DNA from: Rubrobacter tropicus
Lineage (GTDB): Bacteria > Actinomycetota > Rubrobacteria > Rubrobacterales > Rubrobacteraceae
Length of the DNA stretch: 64,000 nucleotides
Direction: 5' to 3'
NCBI RefSeq assembly: GCF_011492945.1
Contig: NZ_CP045119.1
Span: forward strand, 3,968,001-4,032,000
In this document: positions 33,805 through 41,243 of the stretch, piece after piece
Numbering within the stretch: position 1 is the stretch's first letter
Layout: every line of letters starts with the position of its first letter
Translations under genes and position numbers: made by a program
The notes under the pieces: generated by a model
What the model saw: only the letters and a program-made list of their open reading frames with translations
The model's database searches: none
Told to the model about the DNA's origin: nothing

Positions 33805-34290
33805 TCAGCCGCCCCCGCCGCCGGCCGCGAGGCCCGAGGCTATGGTGAGGATCGGGGTGACGATCACGCCGGCGACGATGCACCACAGCGAGCCCTTCAT
33901 CCCCATCGCGGCGTAAGCGTGGGCGTTCTCGTTGATCGAGGCGTAGCCTTTGACGAGCAGGGAGGCGACGAAGCCTATCCCCCCCACCCCGAAGGCGAGC
34001 CCCGCCAGGTAGTTGCGGACGTTGTCGAGTGTCTGGCTTATGGCGTCGCCTCCACCCTGGCCACCCTGCTGCTGGGCGAGCGCCTCCCCGGCGCCGACGC
34101 CGAGGACGACGCTTGCGACGAGGGACGCTACGAGCGCCCAGAACAGGTAGCGGGGCAGCTCCCTGTTGACGGCCGCGGCCGGCCCTCCACAGGCCGAGAG
34201 GACCTTTCGGCCGACCGATCGCCAGAACGGCCCGCGCAAGGTGTCTCCCCGGCGCCCGACCTCCGGCGTCTGCGTGTGGCGTGCTTGCAT
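33805..34290 (-). CDS. pilin-like membrane protein (VirB2/TrbC type)
   Basis: 161 residues; the ATG at 34290 follows an AGGAGGAGG box. A basic N terminus precedes a signal-like helix ending ALAQQQ (LFWALVASLVASVVLGVG), then two more helices: LAGLAFGVGGIGFVASLLVKGY and SLWCIVAGVIVTPILTIASG. The signal plus two-helix arrangement matches VirB2/TrbC pilins. It lies between the coupling protein and VirB4, seven bases before the VirB4 start. A short Gly-rich tail ends the protein. Confidence 0.7.
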   Translation of the reverse strand: MQARHTQTPEVGRRGDTLRGPFWRSVGRKVLSACGGPAAAVNRELPRYLFWALVASLVASVVLGVGAGEALAQQQGGQGGGDAISQTLDNVRNYLAGLAFGVGGIGFVASLLVKGYASINENAHAYAAMGMKGSLWCIVAGVIVTPILTIASGLAAGGGGG

Positions 34291-34424
34291 GGCGTCTTTG
34301 CCTCCTCCTGTCGTCGTGTCTGCGGTTCGATCGTTTGCCGCGGTCGTGCTCGCGAAGCCGTCCCGGTTGGGCGTCCTCGCGCGGTCGCCTCGTGCCGGCC
34401 CGCGGCGCGTAATGGGACCCGCGC

Positions 34425-36035
34425 TCAGCAAGGTGCGAAGGCGTCGCGGTGGGCGGCCGGGGGCGCGGGGGCCCTGCCGGCCTTCACCGGCACGGGGCGC
34501 TGCTGCCTACCGCGCCTCACGCGCGAGAGGTGCCACCAGCCGCGCGGAAGGTAGACGAGCTCCTCCTCGCTGACGCGCGGGACGGTCTGCCTCCTGCGGC
34601 CCACCGAGAACGTGCCAGGGCCGCCGAGCAGGCCCTTGCGGGTCGTGCGGTAGTCGCGGACCTCCTCCTCGGTCTGGCCGAGCATCCGCACCGCCTCCAC
34701 CGCGTCCTCGCCCTGCAACCCGCCGGAGATCAGCTTGTTGCGGGCGTTGGTGGCGAGCGACTCCCTGAGAGGAGAAGGCAGCAGCGAGAACGACTGGTAG
34801 GCGAAGTTGAAGGCCACGTGACGCCTCCTGGATTGGGTAACCAGCGAGGAGAACGCGAGAGCGGCCTCGGAGTTGGCGTGCCCCAGCATTGAGTGGACCT
34901 CGTCGAGGTACGCGGAGACGGGATACCCGCCTTCCCCGCGGGCGAGGACCGCCTGGCGGAAGTACTCCATCACCCAGGTCGAAAGCATCCGGCTCGTCGC
35001 CGGCGCCGCCCCCTGCGGGACGCTCACGAGGGTGAGTCCCGGGGAGTCCAGCGCCCCCGGCAGGTCCAGCACCGGGTCTTCGGGCCCCGGCGAGAGCGCG
35101 ACCTCGACGACCTCCTGGGCGAGGAGAGCGTCCATAACGGCGTGCAGGCCCGCGACAAACTGGGTGCGCTCCCTCTGGCCGTACTGGCCGTAGTAGAGGT
35201 CCTGCCAGTAACCGAGGGTTCTCCTCGGCAGGCCCTTCGCGTTCACGGTGAAGCGCTTGCCCTGGGCGTCGCGTTCGACGCCCAGGACCTTCCTGCGGAA
35301 GCGCTCGTTCTGGACGAAGCGGTCGAGGTCGGCCATAGTCGCGGCACGCCCCTCCCGCTCCGCGAAGGTGCACACGGCCAGGACCGCGTGCCTGAGGAAC
35401 ATGGAGTTGAAGTTCTCGAAGAACTTCTCGTCGCCGCTCGCCGCCGCCGACTGGAAGGCGACGACCGCCCTCTCGGCGGCCTCGACCTTGTCGCCGGCCA
35501 GCGGGTTCCACCTCATGGCGGGCCCGGAGCCGGCGTAAGTGAAGTAGCGGATCGGGACGCCGAGCCCGTAGGCGAGCGGTAGGAGCTTCCTGCCGAGGTC
35601 CCCCTCGGTCTCCACGACGAAGACCGAGAGCCCGTTCCTCAGGTCCTGGTAGGCGAGCCACTCCATCGTCGAGGTCTTGGCCTGGCCCATCGGCGCCACC
35701 ATCTGCAGCCCCGTGAAGCGGTCGGGGAGCGGGAGGTAGAGCGGCGCCGAGCCGAACGACCCCAGGGAGCGGTGGCCGACCAGGACCTCGCCCGGGCGCC
35801 GGAACAGGGCGCGGTGGCCGAGGTCGAGGAGCGGCCCCGAGCCCTTGTGGGCGCCGGCCAGGCAGGCGCCGGCGAGCGCCAGGCCCACGGTCACGAGCGC
35901 CCAATTGGCGGGGTCCTGCGTGGCGGCCAGCATCTCCGGGCCGTGCTCGCGCAGCCTCACACCCAGCTCGTAGAAGCGGTCGCCTTGTGCGTCCTCGAGG
36001 TATTGGCTCGAGAGGCTCAGGATAGGCCTCCGCAC
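34425..36035 (-). CDS. VirD4/TraG-type coupling protein (T4CP)
   Basis: 536 residues from a GTG at 36035; a CTG at 36020 that overlaps the stop of the short leader ORF (CTGA) is an alternative start. A membrane segment (WALVTVGLALAGACLAGA) is followed by the ATPase domain: the Walker A-like PMGQAKTS is degenerate, having Ala before Lys, and Walker B is SAYLDEVHSML. LVTQSRRRHVAFNFAYQS and NARNKLISGG are typical of TraG/TraM-recognition proteins. It delivers the DNA-protein substrate to the channel. It is the first large gene of the T4SS block. Confidence 0.85.
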   Translation of the reverse strand: MRRPILSLSSQYLEDAQGDRFYELGVRLREHGPEMLAATQDPANWALVTVGLALAGACLAGAHKGSGPLLDLGHRALFRRPGEVLVGHRSLGSFGSAPLYLPLPDRFTGLQMVAPMGQAKTSTMEWLAYQDLRNGLSVFVVETEGDLGRKLLPLAYGLGVPIRYFTYAGSGPAMRWNPLAGDKVEAAERAVVAFQSAAASGDEKFFENFNSMFLRHAVLAVCTFAEREGRAATMADLDRFVQNERFRRKVLGVERDAQGKRFTVNAKGLPRRTLGYWQDLYYGQYGQRERTQFVAGLHAVMDALLAQEVVEVALSPGPEDPVLDLPGALDSPGLTLVSVPQGAAPATSRMLSTWVMEYFRQAVLARGEGGYPVSAYLDEVHSMLGHANSEAALAFSSLVTQSRRRHVAFNFAYQSFSLLPSPLRESLATNARNKLISGGLQGEDAVEAVRMLGQTEEEVRDYRTTRKGLLGGPGTFSVGRRRQTVPRVSEEELVYLPRGWWHLSRVRRGRQQRPVPVKAGRAPAPPAAHRDAFAPC

Positions 36036-36124
36036 CCGCCAAGTACTTGGGCGCCGGGCGGGCTCCCGACGTGGAGGGGGGTGGGAGCCCGCCCGGCGAT
36101 CTCGTTGTTTGTCTCCGTCTGCAT
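36017..36124 (-). CDS. short leader ORF (35 aa) before the coupling protein
   Basis: An ATG at 36124 with a strong AAAGGAG box opens a 35-codon frame (MQTETNNEIAGRAP...) whose stop lies inside the coupling-protein start region. The ORF runs through the large hairpin at 36053-36097 and the palindrome CCAAGTACTTGG (36039-36050). It could be a leader peptide controlling access to the coupling-protein start. The function is inferred only from layout. Confidence 0.4.
   Translation of the reverse strand: MQTETNNEIAGRAPTPLHVGSPPGAQVLGGCGGLS
36053..36097 (-). promoter_or_regulatory. 15-bp perfect hairpin in the coupling-protein leader
   Basis: Arms 36053-36067 (GCCGGGCGGGCTCCC) and 36083-36097 are perfectly complementary, with a 15-base loop. 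The palindrome CCAAGTACTTGG lies next to it at 36039-36050. Together they precede the T4CP start and may act as attenuator, terminator or translation switch. Confidence 0.5.
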
Positions 36125-36387
36125 CGGTTCGCTCCTTTCGGGGTTGGGGCCGGGCGGCCCGTTGGGGTCTGGCGATCTGGCGTTCCGCCCGGCCAGTTGT
36201 CGGCAACCGCGTCGTTCGATGCTCCGTGGTCTGCTGCCTGGTCGGCCTCCTTTCGCCTCAAGTTGCGCTTGGGAGTCTGCGGGCAACGGGGGGAAGCCCA
36301 CATCACAAGAAATGGTGGGTTCCGACTACGAGAAGTGGTTGGGTCGGCAAGATGGGGTGCGGCCCCTGGAGGCCGCGTCGCAGCGGG
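36125..36387. other. spacer without a recognised gene
   Basis: Between the leader ORF and the GAF-LuxR stop no convincing coding frame is seen. AT-richer patches near 36300-36345 (GGTGGGTTCCGACTACGAGA) may hold a promoter for the transfer operon; no clear -10/-35 pair was found. Confidence 0.3.
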
Positions 36388-37245
36388 CTAGCGGTCCGAG
36401 GGGCCCGCGTTCGGCGGGCGCAGCAATCCCATCTCGGCGGCCCGCTTGAGGGCCGCGGTCGACGAGCCGACGCCCAGGGCACGGTAGAGGTTGCGCTGGT
36501 GGAAGTGGACGGTGTGGATGGAGAGTCTGAGTTCCGAGGCGATGCGCTTGGCCGATCGACCGTCGGCCATGAGCGTCAGCACGTCCGACTGGCGGGCGGT
36601 TAGCGTGGGGACCTCGTCCCCGAGTGCGTCCACGCGGAGGCTGTCAGGCGGCGCGCCGAGGCGACGCTCGGCCTCCTCCGCCCTGCGGCGTAGCTCCTCA
36701 CGCTCCTCCAGACGCCGCAGGGCACCGCCGAGGAGGTAGGAGATCCGGCCCAGGGTGAGGGCGTGTCCGGCGTCGAACGCGCCGGCCCGCGCGGCGTAGG
36801 CGACCAGCACGCCGGCGTCGCCGCCAGACGAGAAGGGCGCCGCGACCGCGGAGACGGGGCCTTCCCGTCGCGGCGCCCCCACGGCGCCGAACCGCCTCTC
36901 CCGCTCCAGGTCTTCGGAGACGACCGGCGCGCCGTTCAGCAGCGCGTAGCCGGCCGCCGAGGAGACGCCGGAGGGAACAGCATCGCGACCGCCCCGCCCG
37001 GGGTCCTCGCCGCAGGAGGCGATCCTGAGCAGGCGCTTTCCGCCCGGCGCCGGACGCAGGACCTCGCAGCGGTCGGCGTCGAGGGCCTTCGCGACGGCCA
37101 GCACCGCCTCGCGGGCCAGCCTGCCGGCGTCGTCCCCCGCGAGCACGAGCCGGGCCAGCGTCACGAGCACCTCCGACAGGCGGCGGTCGGAGGGCCGGTC
37201 GGCGGACCGGTCCGGCGGCGTCCCGGCTGCGGACCTGCCTACCAT
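36388..37245 (-). CDS. GAF-LuxR type transcriptional regulator
   Basis: 285 residues from the ATG at 37245, overlapping the DnaC-like stop by 7 bases. The N-terminal half is a GAF-like sensor (VLVTLARLVLAGDDAGRLAREA, GYALLNGAPVVSEDL, VSAVAAPFSSGG). A short coiled coil (REELRRRAEEAERRLG) leads to a LuxR/NarL-type HTH (LTARQSDVLTLMADGRSAKR ... LSIHTVHFHQRNLYRALGV). A longer open frame extends upstream but is only the shadow of the DnaC gene. It probably controls the transfer genes downstream in response to an unknown ligand. Confidence 0.85.
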   Translation of the reverse strand: MVGRSAAGTPPDRSADRPSDRRLSEVLVTLARLVLAGDDAGRLAREAVLAVAKALDADRCEVLRPAPGGKRLLRIASCGEDPGRGGRDAVPSGVSSAAGYALLNGAPVVSEDLERERRFGAVGAPRREGPVSAVAAPFSSGGDAGVLVAYAARAGAFDAGHALTLGRISYLLGGALRRLEEREELRRRAEEAERRLGAPPDSLRVDALGDEVPTLTARQSDVLTLMADGRSAKRIASELRLSIHTVHFHQRNLYRALGVGSSTAALKRAAEMGLLRPPNAGPSDR

Positions 37246-38066
37246 TCCCACGCCTCCCGCCTGCGGTCCTCGCCCTTGACGACGAACCGCTCGCACATCG
37301 CCCGGAGCCTGGAGCGCACCGCCTCGTCGTAGCGGTCGGAGAGCGTCGGGCCCCGGTAGCCACCCTCGCCCGTCGCCGGGACGTTGGTCGCGGCCACGAG
37401 GGTGACCCGGGCCAGGAAGAGGGCGTCGAAGAGCTCGTAGACGATCGACTCCACGTTCGCGGAGGCGTGCTCCTTGCCGAGGTCGTCGAGCAGCACCACC
37501 TCGTGGGAGGCCACCGACTCCACGACCGCGCGTCTGGTCTCGCCGCCGTTCTCCCCGTAGGTGTCCTGGACGCGGGAGACGAGCCGGGCGGCGTTGTAGT
37601 AGCCGGCGTCCCGCCCACGCCCGAGGAGGGCCCTGCCCAGCCCTACCATGAGGAACGTCTTGCCGCGCCCCGGCGGCCCCATGAGCAGCATTCCGCGCCT
37701 CCTCTCGCAGGCGACGATCCCGCGCGCTGCCCCGAGGGCGGCGGAGACGGTCGGCTCGGAGGCGTCGAGCGCGCCGAAGGTCATCCGACGCTCGGGGTCC
37801 GCCGCGTCCAGGTAGGAGAGCAGGCGCCCCTCCCTCCCGCCGCACCGGCACACCCGGTCCGCGTGGCTCTCGTGGTCGCGCCCGTCCCTCAGCCCGCCGC
37901 ACCTCCCGCAGCGTTCCGGCTCCCGCCCGGCCCCGCCAGCGGAGTCCGCGCCCAGGCGTTGGGCCGCCAGCTCGCGCCCTATCCGGCCTGCGAGGTCGCC
38001 CGTCGCGGGCTTGGCGAGTACGTTGTTGAGGACGTCGGCTATCCCCGTCGGGTCCCCCGAACCCAC
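37239..38066 (-). CDS. DnaC/IstB-like helicase loader ATPase
   Basis: 275 residues from a GTG one base after the stop of the initiator gene, with a GGGGGAG box. A Cys-rich segment (ERCGRCGGLRDGRDHESHAD, VCRCGG) near residue 65 may bind zinc. The AAA+ core has Walker A LLMGPPGRGKTFL, Walker B VVLLDDLGKEH and sensor-1 TLVAATNVP. It should load the replicative helicase at the plasmid origin together with the upstream HTH initiator. This pairing (HTH initiator plus DnaC-like) is common in phages and plasmids. Confidence 0.9.
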   Translation of the reverse strand: MGSGDPTGIADVLNNVLAKPATGDLAGRIGRELAAQRLGADSAGGAGREPERCGRCGGLRDGRDHESHADRVCRCGGREGRLLSYLDAADPERRMTFGALDASEPTVSAALGAARGIVACERRRGMLLMGPPGRGKTFLMVGLGRALLGRGRDAGYYNAARLVSRVQDTYGENGGETRRAVVESVASHEVVLLDDLGKEHASANVESIVYELFDALFLARVTLVAATNVPATGEGGYRGPTLSDRYDEAVRSRLRAMCERFVVKGEDRRREAWEW

Positions 38067-38067
38067 C

Positions 38068-38877
38068 TCAGAACTCCCCCTCGTAGGCGTCCTCCGAAGC
38101 CCCCGTGACGGCGATGGACCGTCGGCCACGCCCGTTCTCCCGTCCGTCCGCAACCACGTCGGCCCAGGCCTGGGACGGCCCGATCTTCGGGTTCTCGGCG
38201 CGCCGGGTAGCGTAGCGCGCGGCCCACCGCAGCATGAGGAGCGGTCCGGCGCCCTGCTCTTCGATCAGGCGCCCGGTGTAGGCGAGGAGGTTTCGCAGCT
38301 CATCCGCGTCCAGCGGGACCCCCAGCAAGCGCGATTGCTCCCCGACCATCCCGGCGTAGGTCTCCGGGCGGTGCGGCAGCACCCCTGGCGGTTCTCCTAA
38401 CGGTTCAGTCCCCTGACGGTTCCCCGGAAAACCCTTCCGCCGGCCCGGCGGCAAACTCTTCCGCCCGTGCGCGCGTTTCTCTCCGGCGGAAAACTCTTCC
38501 GCCGGTTCGGCCTCGGCGGCCTCTCCCCTCTTCGGTGGCCTCAGGCGGTGCGCCGGGGCTAGCAGCCAGATGCCGTCGCTGGTGAACTCGCCCCTGCCCC
38601 TCCCGGAGCCCTTCCGGCGGTGCTCGCGTCGGATCTTGCCGTAGGCGTGCTCCAGGTTGTGCAAGTGCTCCCTAACCGAGCGCTCGGTCATGTCCGTCAT
38701 CTCCGCGAGGGTGTCCTGGCCGCAGTAGGCGTAGCCGTTCTCGTCGGCGAAGGTGGCGACCGCGGCGAGCACGCTCTTGGCCCCAGGGTCCCCCTTCCAC
38801 GACCTCCTCCCCCTCTTGGTTTCGCGCCACCTGCCGAGTCGCTGCTCGTAGGCCCAACTCTGCGCCCAAACGCTCAC
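38068..38877 (-). CDS. HTH replication initiator with internal iterons
   Basis: 269 residues. A winged HTH occupies about residues 30-95 (KSVLAAVATFADENGYAYCG, DMTERSVREHLHNLEH), typical of helix-turn-helix replication or primosome proteins. The middle (about 105-165) is low-complexity and coincides with three DNA repeats at 38424-38505. The C-terminal domain (about 180-250; LRNLLAYTGRLIEEQGAGPLL, ATRRAENPKIGPSQAW) may contact the DnaC-like loader encoded next. Origin repeats inside the initiator gene are known from lambdoid phages and some plasmids. Confidence 0.75.
   Translation of the reverse strand: MSVWAQSWAYEQRLGRWRETKRGRRSWKGDPGAKSVLAAVATFADENGYAYCGQDTLAEMTDMTERSVREHLHNLEHAYGKIRREHRRKGSGRGRGEFTSDGIWLLAPAHRLRPPKRGEAAEAEPAEEFSAGEKRAHGRKSLPPGRRKGFPGNRQGTEPLGEPPGVLPHRPETYAGMVGEQSRLLGVPLDADELRNLLAYTGRLIEEQGAGPLLMLRWAARYATRRAENPKIGPSQAWADVVADGRENGRGRRSIAVTGASEDAYEGEF
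38424..38505. repeat. three iteron-like repeats, candidate replication origin
   Basis: Copies lie at 38424-38443, 38447-38466 and 38483-38505. The shared core is GGCGGAAAACTCTTCCGCC with small changes; each copy is an inverted repeat (GGCGGAA/TTCCGCC). Spacing between copies is 3 and 16 bases. Their position inside the initiator gene suggests initiator binding sites. Confidence 0.6.
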
Positions 38878-38922
38878 GGCCCGCGCCCCCCCTCCAAGCT
38901 TCCTGCTCCGGCAAACGCAACG

Positions 38923-39147
38923 TCACGACGGTCCCCCGGCCAAGCCGGTACGCCCGTCGCCGGAGTCCACGACCATCGCCCTGCCCCGGCCCCCGCACAC
39001 GGGACAGTTCAGTCCGGCCACGGGTCTCCCGTCCTGTCCCCGCGGCCCCTGCACCGTTTCCTTCCGGCCCCCGCACGCGAAGCATCTCCCGCCCCGCCCG
39101 ACGACGCACAACCTCCTCTTCCCACCGGAGACGACGCGTCCACTCAT
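38923..39147 (-). CDS. small double zinc-knuckle protein
   Basis: 74 residues with CFACGGRKE and CPVCGGRGRA, two DnaJ-like CxxCGG knuckles separated by about 25 residues, which would form one zinc site. It is similar in design to the 384-617 protein. It is the first gene of the leftward replication operon, 45 bases before the initiator. It may assist DNA binding or protein folding; the role is unknown. Confidence 0.6.
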   Translation of the reverse strand: MSGRVVSGGKRRLCVVGRGGRCFACGGRKETVQGPRGQDGRPVAGLNCPVCGGRGRAMVVDSGDGRTGLAGGPS

Positions 39148-39261
39148 GGCCGCCCCCCGTCATCCTTCCTACCGCACCGGCGTCGCGCTGCTCCCCCCGC
39201 AGACCCAACCCCCATGCTCGAAACCTCCTTAACAACGTACTCGGTACCCCGTCGCCGTGCA

Positions 39262-39292
39262 TATTACCGACAATATCGGTACAATACCACCA
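39262..39292 (+). promoter_or_regulatory. operator-promoter of the HTH regulator, leaderless
   Basis: ACCGA-CAATA-TCGGT lies directly upstream of the -10 TACAAT (39280-39285), and the ATG at 39292 is where transcription would begin. The operator matches the one at 40340-40356 in sequence and in its position relative to the -10. The -35 region (GTGCAT) is poor. Confidence 0.65.
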
Positions 39293-39780
39293 TGACGCTG
39301 TCGGGCAGCACGGAGGGTCTGCTAGAGACCTTGAGCCGCTACCGCCGGGCGGGTATGCTCGTGTCGGGTCAACCTAAAGGTCTGGAGCCGGGTCTGGCGG
39401 ACGGCAAATACATGTACTTCGGCCACGTCTTCGACCGGCTGCTGGAGTCGAGGGGGCTCAACCAGAGCACCTTCGCGGCGGAGTGCCGGAGGCGCGGCTT
39501 CAAGATCAGGGCCATGTCCGGCAGGCTGAGGGACGTGAACCAGAGGAGCGTCTCGGACTGGATGCGCGGCGTCACGGCGTGCCCGCGCGAGATCCCCGTC
39601 TACGCCGACGCCATCATGGCCTTCAGCGACGAGGAGTGGGAGTTGTTCGGGGCCGCCTACGCCTACGGGCAGACGGTGCCGAAGGAGGACTTCGAGGACC
39701 TCATGGAGTTCAGGAAGTTCTACCGTGCGAGCCTGCCGGAGAGCGGGCCAGACGGAGCCGAGAAGACGAAGAAAGGCTAA
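39292..39780 (+). CDS. HTH (Cro/CI-like) regulator of the control region
   Basis: 162 residues. FDRLLESRGLNQSTFAAECR and VNQRSVSDWMRGVTACPREI form a Cro/CI-type helix-turn-helix (about residues 45-105), followed by a helical segment (YADAIMAFSDEEWELFGAAY). It is transcribed from the operator promoter at 39262 and converges on the excisionase-like gene, whose promoter carries the same operator. It is likely an autoregulated repressor controlling excision or transfer. The ATG coincides with the predicted transcription start. Confidence 0.8.
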   Translation: MTLSGSTEGLLETLSRYRRAGMLVSGQPKGLEPGLADGKYMYFGHVFDRLLESRGLNQSTFAAECRRRGFKIRAMSGRLRDVNQRSVSDWMRGVTACPREIPVYADAIMAFSDEEWELFGAAYAYGQTVPKEDFEDLMEFRKFYRASLPESGPDGAEKTKKG

Positions 39781-39794
39781 GCCCGCGGCGTGGG

Positions 39795-39986
39795 CTACAC
39801 CACCTGTCCCAGCAGCCGCCCCGCCGTCCCGCGGTCCAGGCCCTCCCACACCGCGGGATTCTCTATCTCCGGGCGAACCTTCTCGCCCTCGCCGCGGACT
39901 ACCGTCTTGACCTGGTGATGCGCGAAGACGTCACTTGCTTGCTCCCATGCTGAACCGCGTCCCGGACCTAGCGGTTCATTAGCCAC
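39795..39986 (-). CDS. hypothetical protein, 63 aa, coupled to the excisionase-like gene
   Basis: It begins MANEPLGPGRG, overlapping the 3' end of the excisionase-like gene by 19 bases, and ends GLDRGTAGRLLGQVV. The third-codon GC pattern looks coding. No motif was recognised, and no good ribosome-binding site is visible, so coupling is assumed. Confidence 0.45.
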   Translation of the reverse strand: MANEPLGPGRGSAWEQASDVFAHHQVKTVVRGEGEKVRPEIENPAVWEGLDRGTAGRLLGQVV

Positions 39987-40327
39987 TCGTCTAGCTCCCT
40001 TGCGTTGTAGAGGATGCCACGCTCGCTGACGTAATGCCTCGGGAGGTGCGGCGCGATCCTCTCGAACTGCTTCCTAGTCCTCTTGAGATGACGCCGGGCC
40101 CCCTCCGCATCCAACCACTCCTCCCGGCTCACAACGGCAAGATCTCGGGTGGTGTGCGCCAGGCTCTCCGCGACACCCGAGAGGATATGCGCAACGTCGG
40201 CCAAGGCCGAGGTTTCGTACTGGCGTAGAGCTTCCCTGGTCTCCGAAAGCGTCTTTGCCACCTCCGTGGAAGAGAAAGCACGACTCGCCTCTACGAATCC
40301 TTCGTTCCTCCCCTCTCCATCTCGCAT
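39968..40327 (-). CDS. excisionase-like winged-helix protein
   Basis: 119 residues. The C-terminal part (EEWLDAEGARRHLKRTRKQF ... PRHYVSERGILYNARELDEW) fits the MerR-like HTH of excisionases and small DNA-binding regulators, here with a helical N-terminal extension (KTLSETREALRQYETSALAD). Its promoter carries the operator of the facing HTH regulator in its spacer, and the ATG is exactly the predicted transcription start, implying a leaderless mRNA. It may be the directionality factor for one of the tyrosine recombinases. Confidence 0.65.
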   Translation of the reverse strand: MRDGEGRNEGFVEASRAFSSTEVAKTLSETREALRQYETSALADVAHILSGVAESLAHTTRDLAVVSREEWLDAEGARRHLKRTRKQFERIAPHLPRHYVSERGILYNARELDEWLMNR

Positions 40328-40362
40328 GCGGACATATTACCGACATTATCGGTAATTGTCTA
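40327..40362 (-). promoter_or_regulatory. operator-promoter of the excisionase-like gene, leaderless
   Basis: On the minus strand, TAGACA (40357-40362), a 17-base spacer and TAATAT (40334-40339) form a strong promoter. Its spacer is ATTACCGATAATGTCGG, carrying the palindrome ACCGA-N5-TCGGT. The predicted start base is the A of the ATG at 40327. Confidence 0.75.
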
Positions 40363-40672
40363 CGTGGGCGGCACCGACGCGAGGCCCAAGCCCGAAACCG
40401 GGCGCCCAATCACCTCGGCGGCTTGCGCAGAGGCCCTTAGAGGCGAAGTCAAGCGTTAGCAAAATGGCATACGATGCCAAAGTCGTGCTACCTTACCCGA
40501 GGCCGCCCCCAAGAGCGCCGACGAAGGGTACTAGTAGCAAACGGGTAATGGACAACGACCTTCAGAATTCTTGACCAAGAGCGGTCGACGACCACGAGAG
40601 TTCGGCGCGGCCACCCGCCTCCGCCCGCAGCAACGCCGCCGTGCCCCCTCAACCGCGCCGGAGCTCCCGCGC
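40363..40672. other. intergenic region with an inverted repeat
   Basis: No gene is supported here. A perfect inverted repeat TGGCAT-ACG-ATGCCA lies at 40465-40479 in an AT-richer patch (GTTAGCAAAA before it), possibly another operator. The rest is GC-rich and lies beyond the 3' end of the minus-strand membrane protein at 40673. Confidence 0.35.
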
Positions 40673-41215
40673 TCACCCGGCACCCCTCGACTTGCGGGGC
40701 AAATCCAGGATCCACGGAACAAGACGCGTCCTGGCCCACCGCGCGGGGAGCCACTGCAGATGCCAGCGGACCACCTCGATGTACTCTTCTCGCCGTCGCT
40801 CCATCTCGGGGAACGTCAGGCCGACGCCGAGGGGCATGCCTTCGTCCGAGGCGATGGGGTCCGTCCTCCACGCCTGCGTCATGGCCTGGCCGGCCTCCCT
40901 TCTCGCGGCGCCGACCAGCGCGTCGTAGGCGTCGGCGACGCGGGCGTCCTGGACCCGCACCCAGCTGCGGTGGAAGAGCAGGTCTTGCTGAACCTCGTGG
41001 ATCGCCTCGGAGAGTCGCCCCCGCGTTTCGGCGTCGGATGCCTGTCTGCGAAGGATCCGGTAGGGCAGCTCGGCGTACCGCTCCACGGCCGCGAGGGCCT
41101 CGGCGAAGTCTTTGCGGAGCCGGTCCTGTCGCGCCAGGAACTGGTTGGCCGCCACGGTGGCGAGCACGCCGGCGAGCGCGAGCACCGACGCGACCACGGC
41201 GGCGCTCACGGGCAC
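40673..41215 (-). CDS. single-pass membrane protein, candidate CBASS effector
   Basis: 180 residues. An N-terminal transmembrane helix (AAVVASVLALAGVLATVAAN) is followed by a cytoplasmic all-helical domain (RQDRLRKDFAEALAAVERYA, LSEAIHEVQQDLLFHRSW, VADAYDALVGAARREAG). It is the third gene after the CD-NTase and E2-like genes on the same strand, separated by 28 bases. In CBASS, membrane effectors are activated by cyclic nucleotides; this role is inferred from position only. The family was not recognised. Confidence 0.6.
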   Translation of the reverse strand: MPVSAAVVASVLALAGVLATVAANQFLARQDRLRKDFAEALAAVERYAELPYRILRRQASDAETRGRLSEAIHEVQQDLLFHRSWVRVQDARVADAYDALVGAARREAGQAMTQAWRTDPIASDEGMPLGVGLTFPEMERRREEYIEVVRWHLQWLPARWARTRLVPWILDLPRKSRGAG

Positions 41216-41243
41216 CCCGCTTCAGATTGTCCGGCCCACCGTT

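Noticed and set aside
37246-37902. N-terminal extension of the GAF-LuxR regulator
   Set aside because: The extension is the shadow of the DnaC-like gene in another frame; the ATG at 37245 overlaps that gene's stop as expected for coupled genes.
38620-39291. Upstream part of the HTH regulator frame
   Set aside because: The frame is open, but its translation is Pro-rich shadow sequence; the operator-promoter and ATG at 39292 define the real start.
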